Positions 1 to 9,383 are shown, numbered from the stretch's first letter. The stretch is 64,000 nucleotides of DNA from Halomonas sp. M20 (GCF_020622265.1 NZ_JACNMQ010000002.1:186001-250000); one strand, 5' to 3'. Notes: generated by a model from the letters alone, not told the origin. Program-made: numbers and translations.

Positions 1-429
1 CAGGTTGATCTTGGAGAAGAAGAAGAACATCGCCGCTGCCGAAATGATCAACGGCACGATCATCGGCGAGATCAACAGGGCCATGATCGCGCCCCGGGCC
101 GGCATGTAGCGACTCGACAGCCCCAGTGCGGCGATGGTGCCGAGTACCGTTGCCAGCAACGTCGAGGCGATCCCCACGATGAAGCTATTCTTGATGGCAT
201 TGAGCCACTTGCTCGAAGTGAAGAAATCCTCGTACCAGCGCAGGGAATAACCTGCCGGGTCGAAGGACAGCATCGCCTCACTGAAGGTGAAATAAGGCTC
301 GGCGTTGAAGGACAGCGGAATGATGATCAGCAAGGGTCCGATCAGGAACAGGAAGATCAATCCGCACAACATCAAAAAGACGTAGTGCCAGACTCGCTCG
401 CCGGTCGTGGCATAAGAAGGAAGCGCCAT
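1..429 (-). CDS. ABC transporter permease, PotC-like (partial, C-terminus beyond the window)
   Basis: Inner-membrane permease subunit of a spermidine/putrescine-type ABC importer. 143 codons are visible from an ATG at 429, preceded by a GGGG ribosome site inside the end of the preceding permease gene; the frame is still open at base 1. The visible part shows a first hydrophobic helix (about residues 14-36) and a PYFTFS-type periplasmic segment followed by W-Y-E-D-F, as in PotC/YdcV proteins. A run of small-residue helices follows. The gap to the upstream permease is only 4 bp, so the two are co-translated partners. The EAA loop that contacts the ATPase lies outside the window. The substrate is inferred from the family only. 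Confidence 0.9.
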   Translation of the reverse strand, partial: MALPSYATTGERVWHYVFLMLCGLIFLFLIGPLLIIIPLSFNAEPYFTFSEAMLSFDPAGYSLRWYEDFFTSSKWLNAIKNSFIVGIASTLLATVLGTIAALGLSSRYMPARGAIMALLISPMIVPLIISAAAMFFFFSKINL

Positions 430-433
430 CACA

Positions 434-1687
434 TTACCCCAGTTTGACCTTGTCGACGCCGATCAGGCGATTGAATATCCAGTAGAACACCACCACCACG
501 AGCAGCAGAATCGAGGCGATCGCCGCCGCCAATCCCCAGTTGAGGGAGGTCTGCATGTGGTAAGCAATGTAATTGGTGATAAAGCGCCCGGACTGGCCGC
601 CCACCAATGCCGGCGTGATGTAGTAGCCGATCGACAGGATGAACACGAGAATACCCCCGGCAGCGATCCCCGGGATAGTCAACGGAAAATAGACCCGCCG
701 GAAGGAAAGAAAGGGTTTGCCCCCCAGGGAGCGGGCCGCATGCATGTAGCTAGGAGGAATGGTCTTCATTACCGAATACAGCGGCAAAATCATGAACGGT
801 AGCAGGATGTGCGTCATGGCAATGATGGTACCGGTCTTGTTGTGTATCAGCTGCCAGCGCGCCTCGTCGGCAATCACACCGAGGGCCACCATCACATCGT
901 TGAGCACCCCTTGCGATTGAAGAATGGCAATCCAGGTGGTGGTGCGCACCAATAGCGACGTCCAGAACGGCAGCAACACCAGAATCATCAACAGGTTCGA
1001 CTTTCGCAGCGGCAGATTGGCCAGTAGAAAGGCAATCGGATACCCCAGCATCAGAGTCGCCAGGGTGATCACCGCGCTCATCCAGAAGGTGCGCCAGAAC
1101 AGTGTCGCATGGACCTGCAGATAATCCGGTACCTTGACGATCTCGCCTTGCGGTGAGTATTGGCGATCCATAGCGGCGAGATAATAGGACAAGGTGTAGG
1201 GGGATGACTCACGCTGAATCAGCCGCCAGGTGTCAAGCTCACCCCAGATGTCATTGATCTCGATCAGCGCTTCGCGATATGGCGGTTCAAGCGTACGCAA
1301 ACGACGCGCCGTGCGTGAGATAGCCGAGCGCATGCCGGATTTTTCATAGTTCAATCGGCTCGACAACAGACCCAGATTACGTTCCTTTTGACCTACTTGA
1401 AGATCTTCCACCAAGGCAGCAAACACCGGTTCATTCGGTATCACCTCTCCATTCCACTCTTCAAGAGCGGAGACGGTACGGGGCAACGTCGCCGATACTT
1501 CCGGGTTGTCCACGCTGCGCCAGAGCATGTCAAAGATCGGCATGACAAAGGCGACTCCCAAAAAGAGCAACAGCGGTGATACCAGCAGCACTGCCTTGAG
1601 TTTCGAGCGACGCACGGCCCGGCGTAGGCTAACTTTCAGCGGTACGCCGTCGGCGGTGGTCAATGGGGTAGTAGAGGAATCGGGCAT
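434..1687 (-). CDS. ABC transporter permease, PotB-like, with enlarged periplasmic loop
   Basis: First permease of the polyamine-type importer. The ATG at 1687 is chosen because GAGGCAGG lies just upstream; a GTG at 1717 in the same frame has no ribosome site. The protein has 417 residues, TM1 at about 32-56, further helices from about 199, and a recognisable EAA loop (HAARSLGG...FPLTIPG) for docking to the ATPase. The stretch from about residue 57 to 198 between TM1 and TM2 is far longer than in E. coli PotB (about 285 residues in total) and is polar and probably helical. Such loops occur in some putative spermidine/putrescine permeases. It is followed 4 bp later by the second permease. Confidence 0.92.
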   Translation of the reverse strand: MPDSSTTPLTTADGVPLKVSLRRAVRRSKLKAVLLVSPLLLFLGVAFVMPIFDMLWRSVDNPEVSATLPRTVSALEEWNGEVIPNEPVFAALVEDLQVGQKERNLGLLSSRLNYEKSGMRSAISRTARRLRTLEPPYREALIEINDIWGELDTWRLIQRESSPYTLSYYLAAMDRQYSPQGEIVKVPDYLQVHATLFWRTFWMSAVITLATLMLGYPIAFLLANLPLRKSNLLMILVLLPFWTSLLVRTTTWIAILQSQGVLNDVMVALGVIADEARWQLIHNKTGTIIAMTHILLPFMILPLYSVMKTIPPSYMHAARSLGGKPFLSFRRVYFPLTIPGIAAGGILVFILSIGYYITPALVGGQSGRFITNYIAYHMQTSLNWGLAAAIASILLLVVVVFYWIFNRLIGVDKVKLG

Positions 1688-1736
1688 ACCTGCCTCATCA
1701 TCTGGATGGCCTATCACAAGATAACTCGCGAGGAGT

Positions 1737-1765
1737 GTCCCACCCGAAGGCTGATCGGGTGGGAC
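1737..1765 (-). promoter_or_regulatory. Stem-loop between binding-protein and permease genes
   Basis: Perfect 11-bp inverted repeat (1737-1747 with 1755-1765, 7-nt loop) in the 98-bp gap between the binding-protein stop and the permease start. No run of U follows on the coding strand. Such hairpins in ABC operons commonly protect the 3' end of the binding-protein message or partly terminate, giving more binding protein than permease. The role here is inferred. Confidence 0.6.
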
Positions 1766-1785
1766 AACGGACTTGGCGCGTCAAC

Positions 1786-2886
1786 CTATTGCGACAACCA
1801 GGCATTGAAGCGCTGAGTCAGTTCATCATTGTTGTCCGCCCAGAACTCATCATCCTTGGGAATAGCGGTCTCAAAATTAGCCGGGAAAGTCGGCATATGC
1901 GGCTTCATCTCGATGCCGGTCTCGGCATGGGTCGAGACCATGTCCGATGAGGACTTGCGCGCCGGTCCATAGGAGATGTATTTGGCTTGATCCGCAAGAC
2001 GCTGGGTATCCGTGGCAAAGTAGAGATAGTCCTTGACCTTGTCGAGCTTGCCGGTGGGCACGACCCAGCCATCCAGTTCGAACACCTGGGCGTCCCAGAT
2101 GATCTCGAAAGGTTGGTCCTCGGTAACCATGGCATTGAAGATCCGTCCGTTGTAGGCGGAACCGAAGGCGACTTCCTCATCCGCCAGGAGTTGCGGCGGC
2201 TGGGCGCCCTCTTCCCACCAGATTACCTGATCTTTTATGGTATCGAGCTTGGCAAAAGCACGCTGAACGCCCTCTTCGGTTTCCAGCACGTCATAGACTT
2301 CTTCCGGGGCTACACCATCGGCGACCAACGCCCATTCCAAATTGTTGATGGGCTTGCGCAATAGGGTGCGCTTGCCGGGATAATTCTCCAGATCGAACAC
2401 ATCGGCGATGGTGCTAGGCTGCTTGTCTTTGGGGAACATCTCGGTATTGAAGGCGACGATGTTGGAATAGACGATCGACGGCACAAAGCATTCGGTCAGT
2501 GAGTCATCGATAAAGTCCTCCGTGGGCGGTGTGCCATCCGGCGCCTCGGCCAGCAACTGGTCATGATCCAGCGGTTCGATCAAGCCCTCGGCACAGGCGA
2601 CCAAGGCATCCGCCGGCAGCATATCGACTAGATCCCAAGTCACGTTACCGGCTTGGTTCTGAGCGCGAAGTCCGGCCAGAGCATTGCCGCTGCGATCGAT
2701 ATTGACGATCTCGTTGCCGGTTTTTTCCATCCAAGGCTCATGATAGGCCTTCTGCTGGCTCATGCTGTAGGCGCCGCCCCATGAGACGATGTTGAGCGTC
2801 TGTTCAGCTTGCGCCGCGACTGCAATTGCCAGGGTCGACAGCCCCATTGCGACGATCGTGGCGCCCTTCATCATTGGCTTTTTCAT
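1786..2886 (-). CDS. Polyamine-type ABC transporter periplasmic substrate-binding protein
   Basis: Periplasmic solute receptor of the PotD/PotF class (type II periplasmic-binding fold). The ATG at 2886 follows GGAGAAAG; 366 residues. Residues 1-27 form a Sec signal peptide (MKKPMMKG..., cleavage near AAQAEQ). The mature protein opens with LNIVSWGGAYSMSQQ, the usual beginning of this family (N-I-x-x-W-x-x-Y/A). It is the second gene of a four-gene importer set, after the ATPase and before the permeases. Whether the ligand is spermidine, putrescine or another amine cannot be read from sequence alone; the acidic, tryptophan-rich pocket residues expected for polyamines were not verified. Confidence 0.88.
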   Translation of the reverse strand: MKKPMMKGATIVAMGLSTLAIAVAAQAEQTLNIVSWGGAYSMSQQKAYHEPWMEKTGNEIVNIDRSGNALAGLRAQNQAGNVTWDLVDMLPADALVACAEGLIEPLDHDQLLAEAPDGTPPTEDFIDDSLTECFVPSIVYSNIVAFNTEMFPKDKQPSTIADVFDLENYPGKRTLLRKPINNLEWALVADGVAPEEVYDVLETEEGVQRAFAKLDTIKDQVIWWEEGAQPPQLLADEEVAFGSAYNGRIFNAMVTEDQPFEIIWDAQVFELDGWVVPTGKLDKVKDYLYFATDTQRLADQAKYISYGPARKSSSDMVSTHAETGIEMKPHMPTFPANFETAIPKDDEFWADNNDELTQRFNAWLSQ

Positions 2887-2994
2887 AAAACTTTCTCCGA
2901 TTGTTATTGTGATACGCGTTTTTTGCCCATGTTGAATGAAAAGCGTAGCATCACGGCCCACTCGGCTACGCCCTTAATATAAACCTCCTGTTTT

Positions 2995-4128
2995 TCAGGC
3001 ATCTAGCGCCCGACAATCGCTACTCGACCAAGCCACCTTGATCATCTGCCCTGGCCGCAGACTGACATGCCCCTCTGCATTAGGTGTCTTAAGGATGAAT
3101 TCATCGTTACCGCACACCGAGAGTCGGGTGCGCAAATGGTCGCCGAGATAGATCATTTCTTGTACCTGGGCCGCAAAGCAGTTCTCGAAAGAAGTGTCGT
3201 CGTTTACCACGATGCTAACCCGTTCGGGGCGTAGCGAAAGCGTGGTTCGCGCACCTACCTCATGCACCGCCACAGGCTTGGCGATCACCGTATCGCCGCT
3301 GTCCAGGCGTACCTGACAGGTATCGCCTTGATAATCGACAATATCCCCACACAAGCGATTGTTCTCGCCGATGAAGTAGGCCACGAAGGCGTTCTCCGGC
3401 TCTTCATAGAGGGTTTCAGGAGTGGCAAGTTGCTGTACCACGCCATCGTTGAACACCGCGATACGATCCGACATGGTCAGCGCCTCGGTCTGGTCGTGGG
3501 TGACGTAGATCATGGTCACTCCCAGAGTGGCGTGAATGCGCTTGATCTCGTACTGCATCTCTTCGCGCAGGTTCTTGTCCAGTGCCCCTAGAGGCTCATC
3601 CATCAATACCAGTTCGGGCTCGAAGACCAGGGCTCGCGCCAGAGCTACGCGCTGCTGTTGACCACCGGAGAGCTGGGCCGGACGGCGATCACCAAACTCT
3701 TCGAGCCGGACCATTGCCAGGGCGCGCTGCACTTTCTGCTTGATGTCATCCTTGCTCAGATGACGCACTTCGAGGGGAAAGGCTAGATTTTCGGCCACGG
3801 TCATATGGGGGAACAAGGCATAGTTCTGGAACACCATGCCAATACCGCGCTTATGTGGCGGCAGATCATTGATCGGCTCGCCCTTGAGCAGAATGTCACC
3901 GTGAGTAGGTGTCTCGAAGCCTGCCATCATCATCAGACAAGTGGTCTTTCCAGACCCGGAAGGACCCAGGAGGGTCACGAACTGCCCTTTCTGGATATCG
4001 AGATTGAAATCCTTTACGACCAGCTCGACACCGTCGTAACTCTTCTGGACATTGATGAAGCGCGCAAAACTGGCGTCGACGACCTGCGCCTCGTCTACCA
4101 ACGGCTCTACTTGAAGGGACTGCGTCAT
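2995..4128 (-). CDS. Polyamine-type ABC transporter ATP-binding protein, PotA-like
   Basis: Cytoplasmic ATPase that drives the importer. The ATG at 4128 is preceded by CAGGAG; 377 residues. Visible motifs: Walker A GPSGSGKTT, Q-loop within VFQNYALFPHMTV, signature LSGGQQQR, Walker B LVLMDEPLGALD and switch histidine in YVTHDQTEAL. A C-terminal TOBE-like domain (about 290-377) carries SLRPERV, typical of PotA/MalK-class subunits. It is the first gene of the operon, so the promoter should lie in 4129-4335. Class and role are secure; the transported amine is not. Confidence 0.93.
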   Translation of the reverse strand: MTQSLQVEPLVDEAQVVDASFARFINVQKSYDGVELVVKDFNLDIQKGQFVTLLGPSGSGKTTCLMMMAGFETPTHGDILLKGEPINDLPPHKRGIGMVFQNYALFPHMTVAENLAFPLEVRHLSKDDIKQKVQRALAMVRLEEFGDRRPAQLSGGQQQRVALARALVFEPELVLMDEPLGALDKNLREEMQYEIKRIHATLGVTMIYVTHDQTEALTMSDRIAVFNDGVVQQLATPETLYEEPENAFVAYFIGENNRLCGDIVDYQGDTCQVRLDSGDTVIAKPVAVHEVGARTTLSLRPERVSIVVNDDTSFENCFAAQVQEMIYLGDHLRTRLSVCGNDEFILKTPNAEGHVSLRPGQMIKVAWSSSDCRALDA

Positions 4129-4335
4129 ATAAGCTCCTGGCGTACGGTTATTATTGTGTCCACGTCGTACAACGCTTTGGCTGGCAACGCCATTGACTCG
4201 ACCATAATTCGACTCAGCCCCGGCCACAATCCTCCTTGAGGATAATAAGCGTTGAACCCAGGGGCTGATTCATCAGGATACTTTGGGTATGGCGCCTTGG
4301 ATGAACACACCCCGAATCCAGTTTGAACATCTCAT

Positions 4336-4363
4336 AAAAAAAGACGCCGATGCGGCGTCTTTT
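4336..4363 (-). terminator. Rho-independent terminator of the cytochrome b561-yceI pair
   Basis: 10-bp stem (4339-4348 with 4354-4363) around a 5-nt loop, followed on the minus strand by a run of T (4336-4342 are all A on the plus strand). It starts about 30 bp after the yceI stop codon. It also has T residues on the other side, so it could work in both directions. Confidence 0.85.
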
Positions 4364-4394
4364 AAGACAGATAATGCAGAGCGTTAGTGCTCGC

Positions 4395-4976
4395 CTATTG
4401 GCGAATGCCCTCGAAAACCACGTACAACTCGAACTCTTGCATCACCGGCGGGAATTTACTCATATCAATATCGTAGTCGGCCAATGCCAGATTAGTCGTT
4501 CCTTCGAAACCATCGCGATAGCCGCCCCAGGGGTCTTCACCCCCACCGATATGAGTCACGTCCATGGTGATCTCGTTGGTAACGCCGTGCAGAGTCAACT
4601 CGCCGGTCAGTGTGCCCTCACCCTCGCCGGTGGACTCGAACCCAGTGGACTCGAAGGTCGCGGTAGGATACTCGGAGGCATTCAGAAAATCCTCGCTCAG
4701 GATATGCTTGTCCCGCTCGGCGTGATTGCTGTTGAGACTGGAGACATTGACATCCACATTGACACTCGAGGAAGCAACATCTTCCGGGTCATAGCTGAAA
4801 TCACCCGAAAAATCCTCGAAGGACCCGAGAATGTAGGAAAAGCCCAAGTGGCTGATCTTGAATTGGACAAAAGCGTGCTGACCTTCCTTGTCGATGATGT
4901 AGTCGGCTGCCTGGGCTTGAGCCAGGGGTAGTAGTGACGATACCGACAGCGCGGCAATCATGGTCTTCTTGAACAT
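4395..4976 (-). CDS. yceI: YceI-family periplasmic lipocalin-fold protein
   Basis: Small secreted beta-barrel of the YceI family, which binds amphiphilic or polyisoprenoid ligands in the periplasm. ATG at 4976 with TAAGGAG upstream (a GTG at 4979 is possible); 193 residues. The signal peptide ends near AQAQAADY. The mature part shows YIIDKEGQHAFVQFKISHLG, the family's opening strand (D-x-x-H-S/A-x-V-x-F-x-I-x-H-L-G), and later TGELTLHGVT. It lies 58 bp after a cytochrome b561 gene, matching the E. coli yceJ-yceI pair, so co-transcription is likely. The physiological ligand is unknown. A terminator follows. Confidence 0.93.
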   Translation of the reverse strand: MFKKTMIAALSVSSLLPLAQAQAADYIIDKEGQHAFVQFKISHLGFSYILGSFEDFSGDFSYDPEDVASSSVNVDVNVSSLNSNHAERDKHILSEDFLNASEYPTATFESTGFESTGEGEGTLTGELTLHGVTNEITMDVTHIGGGEDPWGGYRDGFEGTTNLALADYDIDMSKFPPVMQEFELYVVFEGIRQ

Positions 4977-5034
4977 CACAAACTCCTTAGTGTTTTCAAG
5001 CGTTACTCAACAATATATCAAGCGAGAAAAGATA

Positions 5035-5592
5035 TTAGGCCGAACGACGCGACACGCGGGGATCGATCATGCGGCGCATGACATCGTTGCGATCGATCAC
5101 TAGGTGCTTGAATGCCGCCAGCGCATGGCCCAGAGAAATGATCATTAGTGCCCAGGCGCTATACCAGTGGACTTCGCCAGCGATACTGGCCTGGTTGGAC
5201 AAGCCCGAAAGCGTAGCAGGTGCGGTGAACCAATCGAATACGCTGATACCGCTGCCATTGGCGGTAGAGATGAGATAACCGCTGATCAGCACGACCAGCA
5301 ACAGCGCATAGATCAGCAAGTGACCAATCTTGGCCGCCACCTTTTCCATAGGCGCCCCTTTTTCCTTGGGGGTCGGCTGGAACAACCGCCAGACAACACG
5401 CAGGGCGGTAACCCCCAGCAGCAGCATTCCCATAGAGCGATGCCACCAAGGCGCCAGGTTGTACCAGGCGTCGTAATAAGTCAGATCCGTCATCCACCAG
5501 CCAAGCGCGAACAGTCCTATCACCGCGATGGCACTCAGCCAGTGGATCAGGATACTGAACAGGCCCCACCCTCGAATCGAGTTACACCACAT
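5035..5592 (-). CDS. Cytochrome b561 (YceJ/CybB-type)
   Basis: Inner-membrane di-haem b-type cytochrome passing electrons between quinols and other acceptors. ATG at 5592 after AGAGGG; 185 residues with four hydrophobic helices. Haem-ligand histidines are visible in ILIHWLSAIAV (TM1), WWHRSMGM (TM2), and EVHWYSAW...SLGHALAAFKH (TM4 region). It comes just before yceI as in E. coli yceJ-yceI, which suggests the two act together, possibly with YceI carrying a lipophilic redox cofactor. That link is inferred from conserved order, not shown by the sequence. Confidence 0.92.
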   Translation of the reverse strand: MWCNSIRGWGLFSILIHWLSAIAVIGLFALGWWMTDLTYYDAWYNLAPWWHRSMGMLLLGVTALRVVWRLFQPTPKEKGAPMEKVAAKIGHLLIYALLLVVLISGYLISTANGSGISVFDWFTAPATLSGLSNQASIAGEVHWYSAWALMIISLGHALAAFKHLVIDRNDVMRRMIDPRVSRRSA

Positions 5593-5685
5593 GGATACCG
5601 CCCTCTTTCAATCGATATTCAATACAACTTCTATCGAACGCTTCACTGGACACCAGCGCAGCCAGCATGACGGTGTTCAATGCAG

Positions 5686-5716
5686 AAAAACAAGGGCCCA
5701 CCGATGCGGACCCTTG
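5686..5716 (-). terminator. Terminator of the DJ-1/PfpI gene
   Basis: Hairpin 5691-5716 (8 of 9 stem pairs, CAAGGG..., loop ACCGATGC) followed on the minus strand by five T (5686-5690). It lies about 40 bp downstream of the stop codon of the DJ-1/PfpI gene. Confidence 0.8.
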
Positions 5717-5756
5717 AAGTACTCGAAAGCAGCTTTCGACATGCTGTGGGTGCCAA

Positions 5757-6443
5757 TCAGCCCTCGCGCAAGGTGGACAACAGCAGTTCGGCGGTGGGTG
5801 CACTCGAGGCAGGGTTCTGCCCGGTGATCAGTAGTCCATCGCGGACCTGATAAGGGGCAAAATCCTCCTCGGCACGCTCATAGTGGCCGCCCTGCTGCTT
5901 GAGCGCCTCCTCCACCAGCAGTGGCACCACCTTCGTCAATCCCACGGCTTCCTCTTCGCCGTTGGTGAAACCAGTCACCCGGCGGCCCTTGACCACCGAC
6001 TGCCCGTCCTCACCCTTGGCATGCACCAGCACTGCCGGCGCATGACAGACGGCAGCGACGGGCTTGTGAGCGCTCAGGAAGTCATGGATCAGTTGCTGAG
6101 AATGCGCATGATGGGTCAGATCCCACAGCGGCCCATGCCCTCCCGGATAGAAGACGGCATCGAAATCCTCGGCCCTCACCTCGTCGAGCTTGTGGGTGTT
6201 GGCCAACTGCTCCTTGGCCTGCTCGTCGGCCTCGAAACGCCGGGTCTGCTCGGTCAGGGCATCTTCCTGGGTCGAATTGGGGTCTACCGGCGGCTGGCCG
6301 CCCTTGGGCGAAGCCAGAGTGATCTCGGCACCGGCATCCTTGAAGACATAGTAGGGAGCGGCAAACTCTTCCAGCCAGAAACCCGTCTTGTGGCCCGTGT
6401 CGCCCATCTGATCGTGAGACGTGAGTACCATCAGAATCTTCAT
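5757..6443 (-). CDS. DJ-1/PfpI-family (type 1 glutamine amidotransferase-like) protein
   Basis: Cytoplasmic DJ-1/PfpI superfamily member, close to the Hsp31/YDR533C branch with proposed glyoxalase III, deglycase or chaperone activities. The ATG at 6443 is preceded by AAGGAG at 9 nt; 228 residues. The N-terminal strand KILMVLTSHDQMGDTGHKTG, the acidic-elbow region FYPGGHGPLWDL, and the nucleophile elbow AVCHAPAVL with its cysteine are all visible. It stands alone between a terminator and metZ. The exact reaction is unproven for most members, so only the family is assigned. Further in-frame ATGs upstream lack a well-placed ribosome site. Confidence 0.88.
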   Translation of the reverse strand: MKILMVLTSHDQMGDTGHKTGFWLEEFAAPYYVFKDAGAEITLASPKGGQPPVDPNSTQEDALTEQTRRFEADEQAKEQLANTHKLDEVRAEDFDAVFYPGGHGPLWDLTHHAHSQQLIHDFLSAHKPVAAVCHAPAVLVHAKGEDGQSVVKGRRVTGFTNGEEEAVGLTKVVPLLVEEALKQQGGHYERAEEDFAPYQVRDGLLITGQNPASSAPTAELLLSTLREG

Positions 6444-6535
6444 GCAGTCCATCTCCTTGGTCTGGATATGCTTGTCATCGCGCGTCATCCTTGCTGGATG
6501 GGGCCATTCGGCATGGATTCAAGGTCTCGGCGATG

Positions 6536-7738
6536 TCACGTCAGGCGGTCAAGACCACGCGCCATATCGGCTTTGAGATCCTCGGCGTCCTCTAATCCCA
6601 CCGCGATACGAAGCAAGCCTTCGCCAATTCCTGCCGCCGCTTTCTGTTCGTCGCTGAGACGGCCATGGGTGGTGGTAGCAGGATGGGTAATGGTGGTCTT
6701 CACATCCCCCAGGTTGCCGGTGATCGACATTAATTGGGTGGCATCGATCACTGACCAGGCAGACTCGCGCCCGCCTATGATCTCGACACCCAATACCGCC
6801 CCAAAGCCTTGCTGCTGGCGACTTGCCAGCTCATGCTGAGGATGGCTTGCAAGGCCGCTGTAATGGACTTGGGCCACCGCCGGATGCGCTTCCAACCATT
6901 GCGCCAGTTGCAGGGCGTTCGCGGACTGGGCCTTCATGCGCAGGCCAAGGGTCTCGAGTCCCTTGAGAAATATCCAGGCATTGAACGGGCTTAAGCAAGG
7001 ACCGCAGGTACGCACGACACCAAACACCTCTTCCAGCTCCTTGTCGCGCCCTACCACGGCACCGCCGATCGCTCGGCCCTGACCGTCGAGATACTTGGTC
7101 GCGGAGTGAATGACCAGATCCGCCCCCAGCTGAAGCGGTCGCTGCAGCGCCGGGGTCAGGAAACAGTTGTCGATCGCGAGCCAGGCACCCTGCTCCTTGG
7201 CCAGTTTCGATAAGCGTTCGATATCCACCACTTCGGACATGGGGTTGGACGGCGTCTCGGCAAACAGCAGGCGGGTTTTCGGCGTCAGCGCCGCGGCCCA
7301 CTCCTCAAGATTGCCAAGTTCTACATAGCGCGTGGTGATACCGAACTTGCCCAGGTACTTGTCGAACAGGCTCACCGTCGAGCCGAATAGCGATCGCGAC
7401 GCGACGATTTCGTCGCCGGCTTCCAGCAGTGCCAGGGCCGTTGCGAGAATGGCCGCCATGCCGGAGCTGGTGGCCACACAGCGCTCCCCACCTTCCAGCG
7501 CCGCTAGTCGACGCTCGAAGGCTTGAACGGTAGGGTTGGTAAAACGCGAGTAGATGTTGCCCGGCTCGTCGCCGGCGAACTTGCTCGCCGCCTCGGCGGC
7601 GCTGGCGTAAACGAAGCTCGAGGTGGGAAAGATCGGGTCGCCATGCTCTTGTTCGTTGGTACGCTGCTGCCCTGCGCGCACCGCCAAGGTGTCGAAGGCC
7701 AAGGCGTCAATGTGCTCGAAAGCGCCATTCTGATGCAT
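6536..7738 (-). CDS. metZ: O-succinylhomoserine sulfhydrylase
   Basis: PLP enzyme that converts O-succinyl-L-homoserine and sulfide to homocysteine (direct sulfhydrylation, methionine synthesis). ATG at 7738 after GGGTGA (GTG at 7747 possible); 400 residues, normal for the family. Visible are SRFTNPTVQAFERRLAALEG, the phosphate-binding SSGMAA, and the PLP-lysine motif HSATKYLDGQGR. It lies directly after purF, as in Pseudomonas where cvpA-purF-metZ are linked. Other Cys/Met-metabolism PLP enzymes (cystathionine gamma-synthase or beta-lyase) are close relatives; the purF neighbourhood favours MetZ. Confidence 0.93.
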   Translation of the reverse strand: MHQNGAFEHIDALAFDTLAVRAGQQRTNEQEHGDPIFPTSSFVYASAAEAASKFAGDEPGNIYSRFTNPTVQAFERRLAALEGGERCVATSSGMAAILATALALLEAGDEIVASRSLFGSTVSLFDKYLGKFGITTRYVELGNLEEWAAALTPKTRLLFAETPSNPMSEVVDIERLSKLAKEQGAWLAIDNCFLTPALQRPLQLGADLVIHSATKYLDGQGRAIGGAVVGRDKELEEVFGVVRTCGPCLSPFNAWIFLKGLETLGLRMKAQSANALQLAQWLEAHPAVAQVHYSGLASHPQHELASRQQQGFGAVLGVEIIGGRESAWSVIDATQLMSITGNLGDVKTTITHPATTTHGRLSDEQKAAAGIGEGLLRIAVGLEDAEDLKADMARGLDRLT

Positions 7739-7811
7739 AGTTTTCACCCGGTTGAAATTGAGCCGCCCTGCTTATATCAAGGCTCATGCAGGGCGGTGTT
7801 GAGTACGATAG

Positions 7812-9329
7812 CTAGCCGTCATCCTCGACATCATTGTGCAGATCCACGACCGAGTGCGCCGAGCCGGATTGCTGCTTGACCGCATCGCCACGGGCAGCTT
7901 CCAACGCCTTCAGATAGGCTGCATCGATATCGCCGGTGATGTACTCGCCATCGAATACCGAACAATCGAAGCGCTCGAGCTGAGGGTTGACCTTATGACA
8001 GGCTGCCTTGAGATCTTCCAGATCCTGATAGAAGATGCGGTCGGCCCCGATCAACTCACCGACTTCCGCTTCACTGCGGTCATGAGCGATCAGCTCATCG
8101 GCCACGGGCATGTCGATACCGTATACATTGGGATAACGCACCGGCGGCGCGGCAGAGGCAAAATAGACCTTGCGGGCCCCTGCTTCCCTTGCCATCTGGA
8201 TGATCTGCTTGCAGGTCGTGCCACGCACGATGGAGTCATCCACCAGCAACACATTCTTGCCTTCGAACTCACTGTCGATGGCGTTCAGCTTCTGGCGCAC
8301 GGACTTCTTGCGCTGGGTCTGTCCCGGCATGATGAAGGTGCGGCCGATATAGCGATTCTTGACGAAGCCCTCGCGGTAGGTCACGCCGAGATGCTGGGCC
8401 AGCTCAAGAGCCGAAGTGCGAGATGTATCCGGGATCGGAATCACCACATCGATATCATGCTCCGGCCACTCCTTGAGAATGCGATCGCCAAGCCTGCGGC
8501 CCATCTCCATGCGAGTGACGTAGACGTAGGCGCCATCGAGCATCGAGTCCGGCCGCGCCAGATAGACATACTCAAAGATGCACGGTGCCAGCACCGTTCG
8601 TTCGGCGCAGGTTTGAGTGTGTATCTCGCCGTTCATATCGACGAAGATTGCCTCTCCCGGGGCCAAATCCCGGGTCAACTCGAAGCCGCCCACGTCCAGC
8701 GCCACCGACTCCGATGCAATCATTACATCGCGGCCGTCTTCCGTCTCGCAGGTACCGAAGACTACCGGGCGAATACCCTGGGGGTCGCGAAAGGCGACCA
8801 TGCCAAAGCCATTGATCATCGCAACCGCCGCATAGCCTCCGCGACAGCGGCGATGCACCCGACGCACCGCATCGAATACGTCTTCTGGCTCGAGATGATG
8901 CCCCTGCTTGCCCAGTTCGTGGGCAAATACATTGAGCAGCACCTCGGAATCCGAACTCGTATTGATATGGCGCAGATCCGTGGAATAGAGCTCCTGCTTC
9001 AACTGATCGGAGTTGGTCAGATTACCGTTGTGCGCAAGCGCCAAACCATAGGGCGAGTTGACGTAGAACGGCTGGGATTCCGCTTCACTCGAAGAGCCCG
9101 CAGTAGGGTAACGCACGTGGCCGATGCCCAGATTGCCCTTGAGCCGAGCCATGTGGCGGGTATGAAAGACGTCCCGCACCAAGCCGTTGCTCTTGCGCAG
9201 TAAAAAGCGCCCTTCGTGCCAGGTCATCATTCCTGCGGCGTCCTGCCCGCGATGCTGAAGCACCGTGAGCGCGTCATAGAGCGCCTGATTGACCGGCCGG
9301 TTGGCCATGAGGCCTACGATACCGCACAT
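7812..9329 (-). CDS. purF: Amidophosphoribosyltransferase
   Basis: First committed enzyme of purine synthesis: PRPP plus glutamine to 5-phosphoribosylamine. 505 residues from the ATG at 9329. The protein begins [15 protein letters not shown], so after methionine removal Cys1 is the N-terminal nucleophile of the glutaminase domain; no propeptide is present. The C-terminal phosphoribosyltransferase domain shows the PRPP loop [17 protein letters not shown]. It lies between cvpA and metZ. The 91-bp gap from cvpA holds tandem repeats and a small hairpin (described separately). Confidence 0.97.
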   Translation of the reverse strand: MCGIVGLMANRPVNQALYDALTVLQHRGQDAAGMMTWHEGRFLLRKSNGLVRDVFHTRHMARLKGNLGIGHVRYPTAGSSSEAESQPFYVNSPYGLALAHNGNLTNSDQLKQELYSTDLRHINTSSDSEVLLNVFAHELGKQGHHLEPEDVFDAVRRVHRRCRGGYAAVAMINGFGMVAFRDPQGIRPVVFGTCETEDGRDVMIASESVALDVGGFELTRDLAPGEAIFVDMNGEIHTQTCAERTVLAPCIFEYVYLARPDSMLDGAYVYVTRMEMGRRLGDRILKEWPEHDIDVVIPIPDTSRTSALELAQHLGVTYREGFVKNRYIGRTFIMPGQTQRKKSVRQKLNAIDSEFEGKNVLLVDDSIVRGTTCKQIIQMAREAGARKVYFASAAPPVRYPNVYGIDMPVADELIAHDRSEAEVGELIGADRIFYQDLEDLKAACHKVNPQLERFDCSVFDGEYITGDIDAAYLKALEAARGDAVKQQSGSAHSVVDLHNDVEDDG

Positions 9330-9341
9330 GTCGCCTTACCT

Positions 9342-9383
9342 CACTTCAATGAAACCACTTCAATGAAACCACTGCCATGAAAC
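9342..9383. repeat. Three tandem copies of a 14-bp unit in the cvpA-purF gap
   Basis: CACTTCAATGAAAC occurs perfectly twice (9342-9355 and 9356-9369) and a third time with two changes (CACTGCCATGAAAC, 9370-9383). The array ends 12 bp before the purF start, so on the purF message it forms most of the short leader. There are no spacers, so it is not CRISPR. Confidence 0.9.

Noticed and set aside
7836-9203. Long plus-strand frame of 455 codons
   Set aside because: Entirely antisense to purF; a GC-rich shadow frame.
9342-9383. CRISPR-like repeat array
   Set aside because: The units are directly adjacent without spacers, only 14 bp long and three in number, and no cas genes are present.
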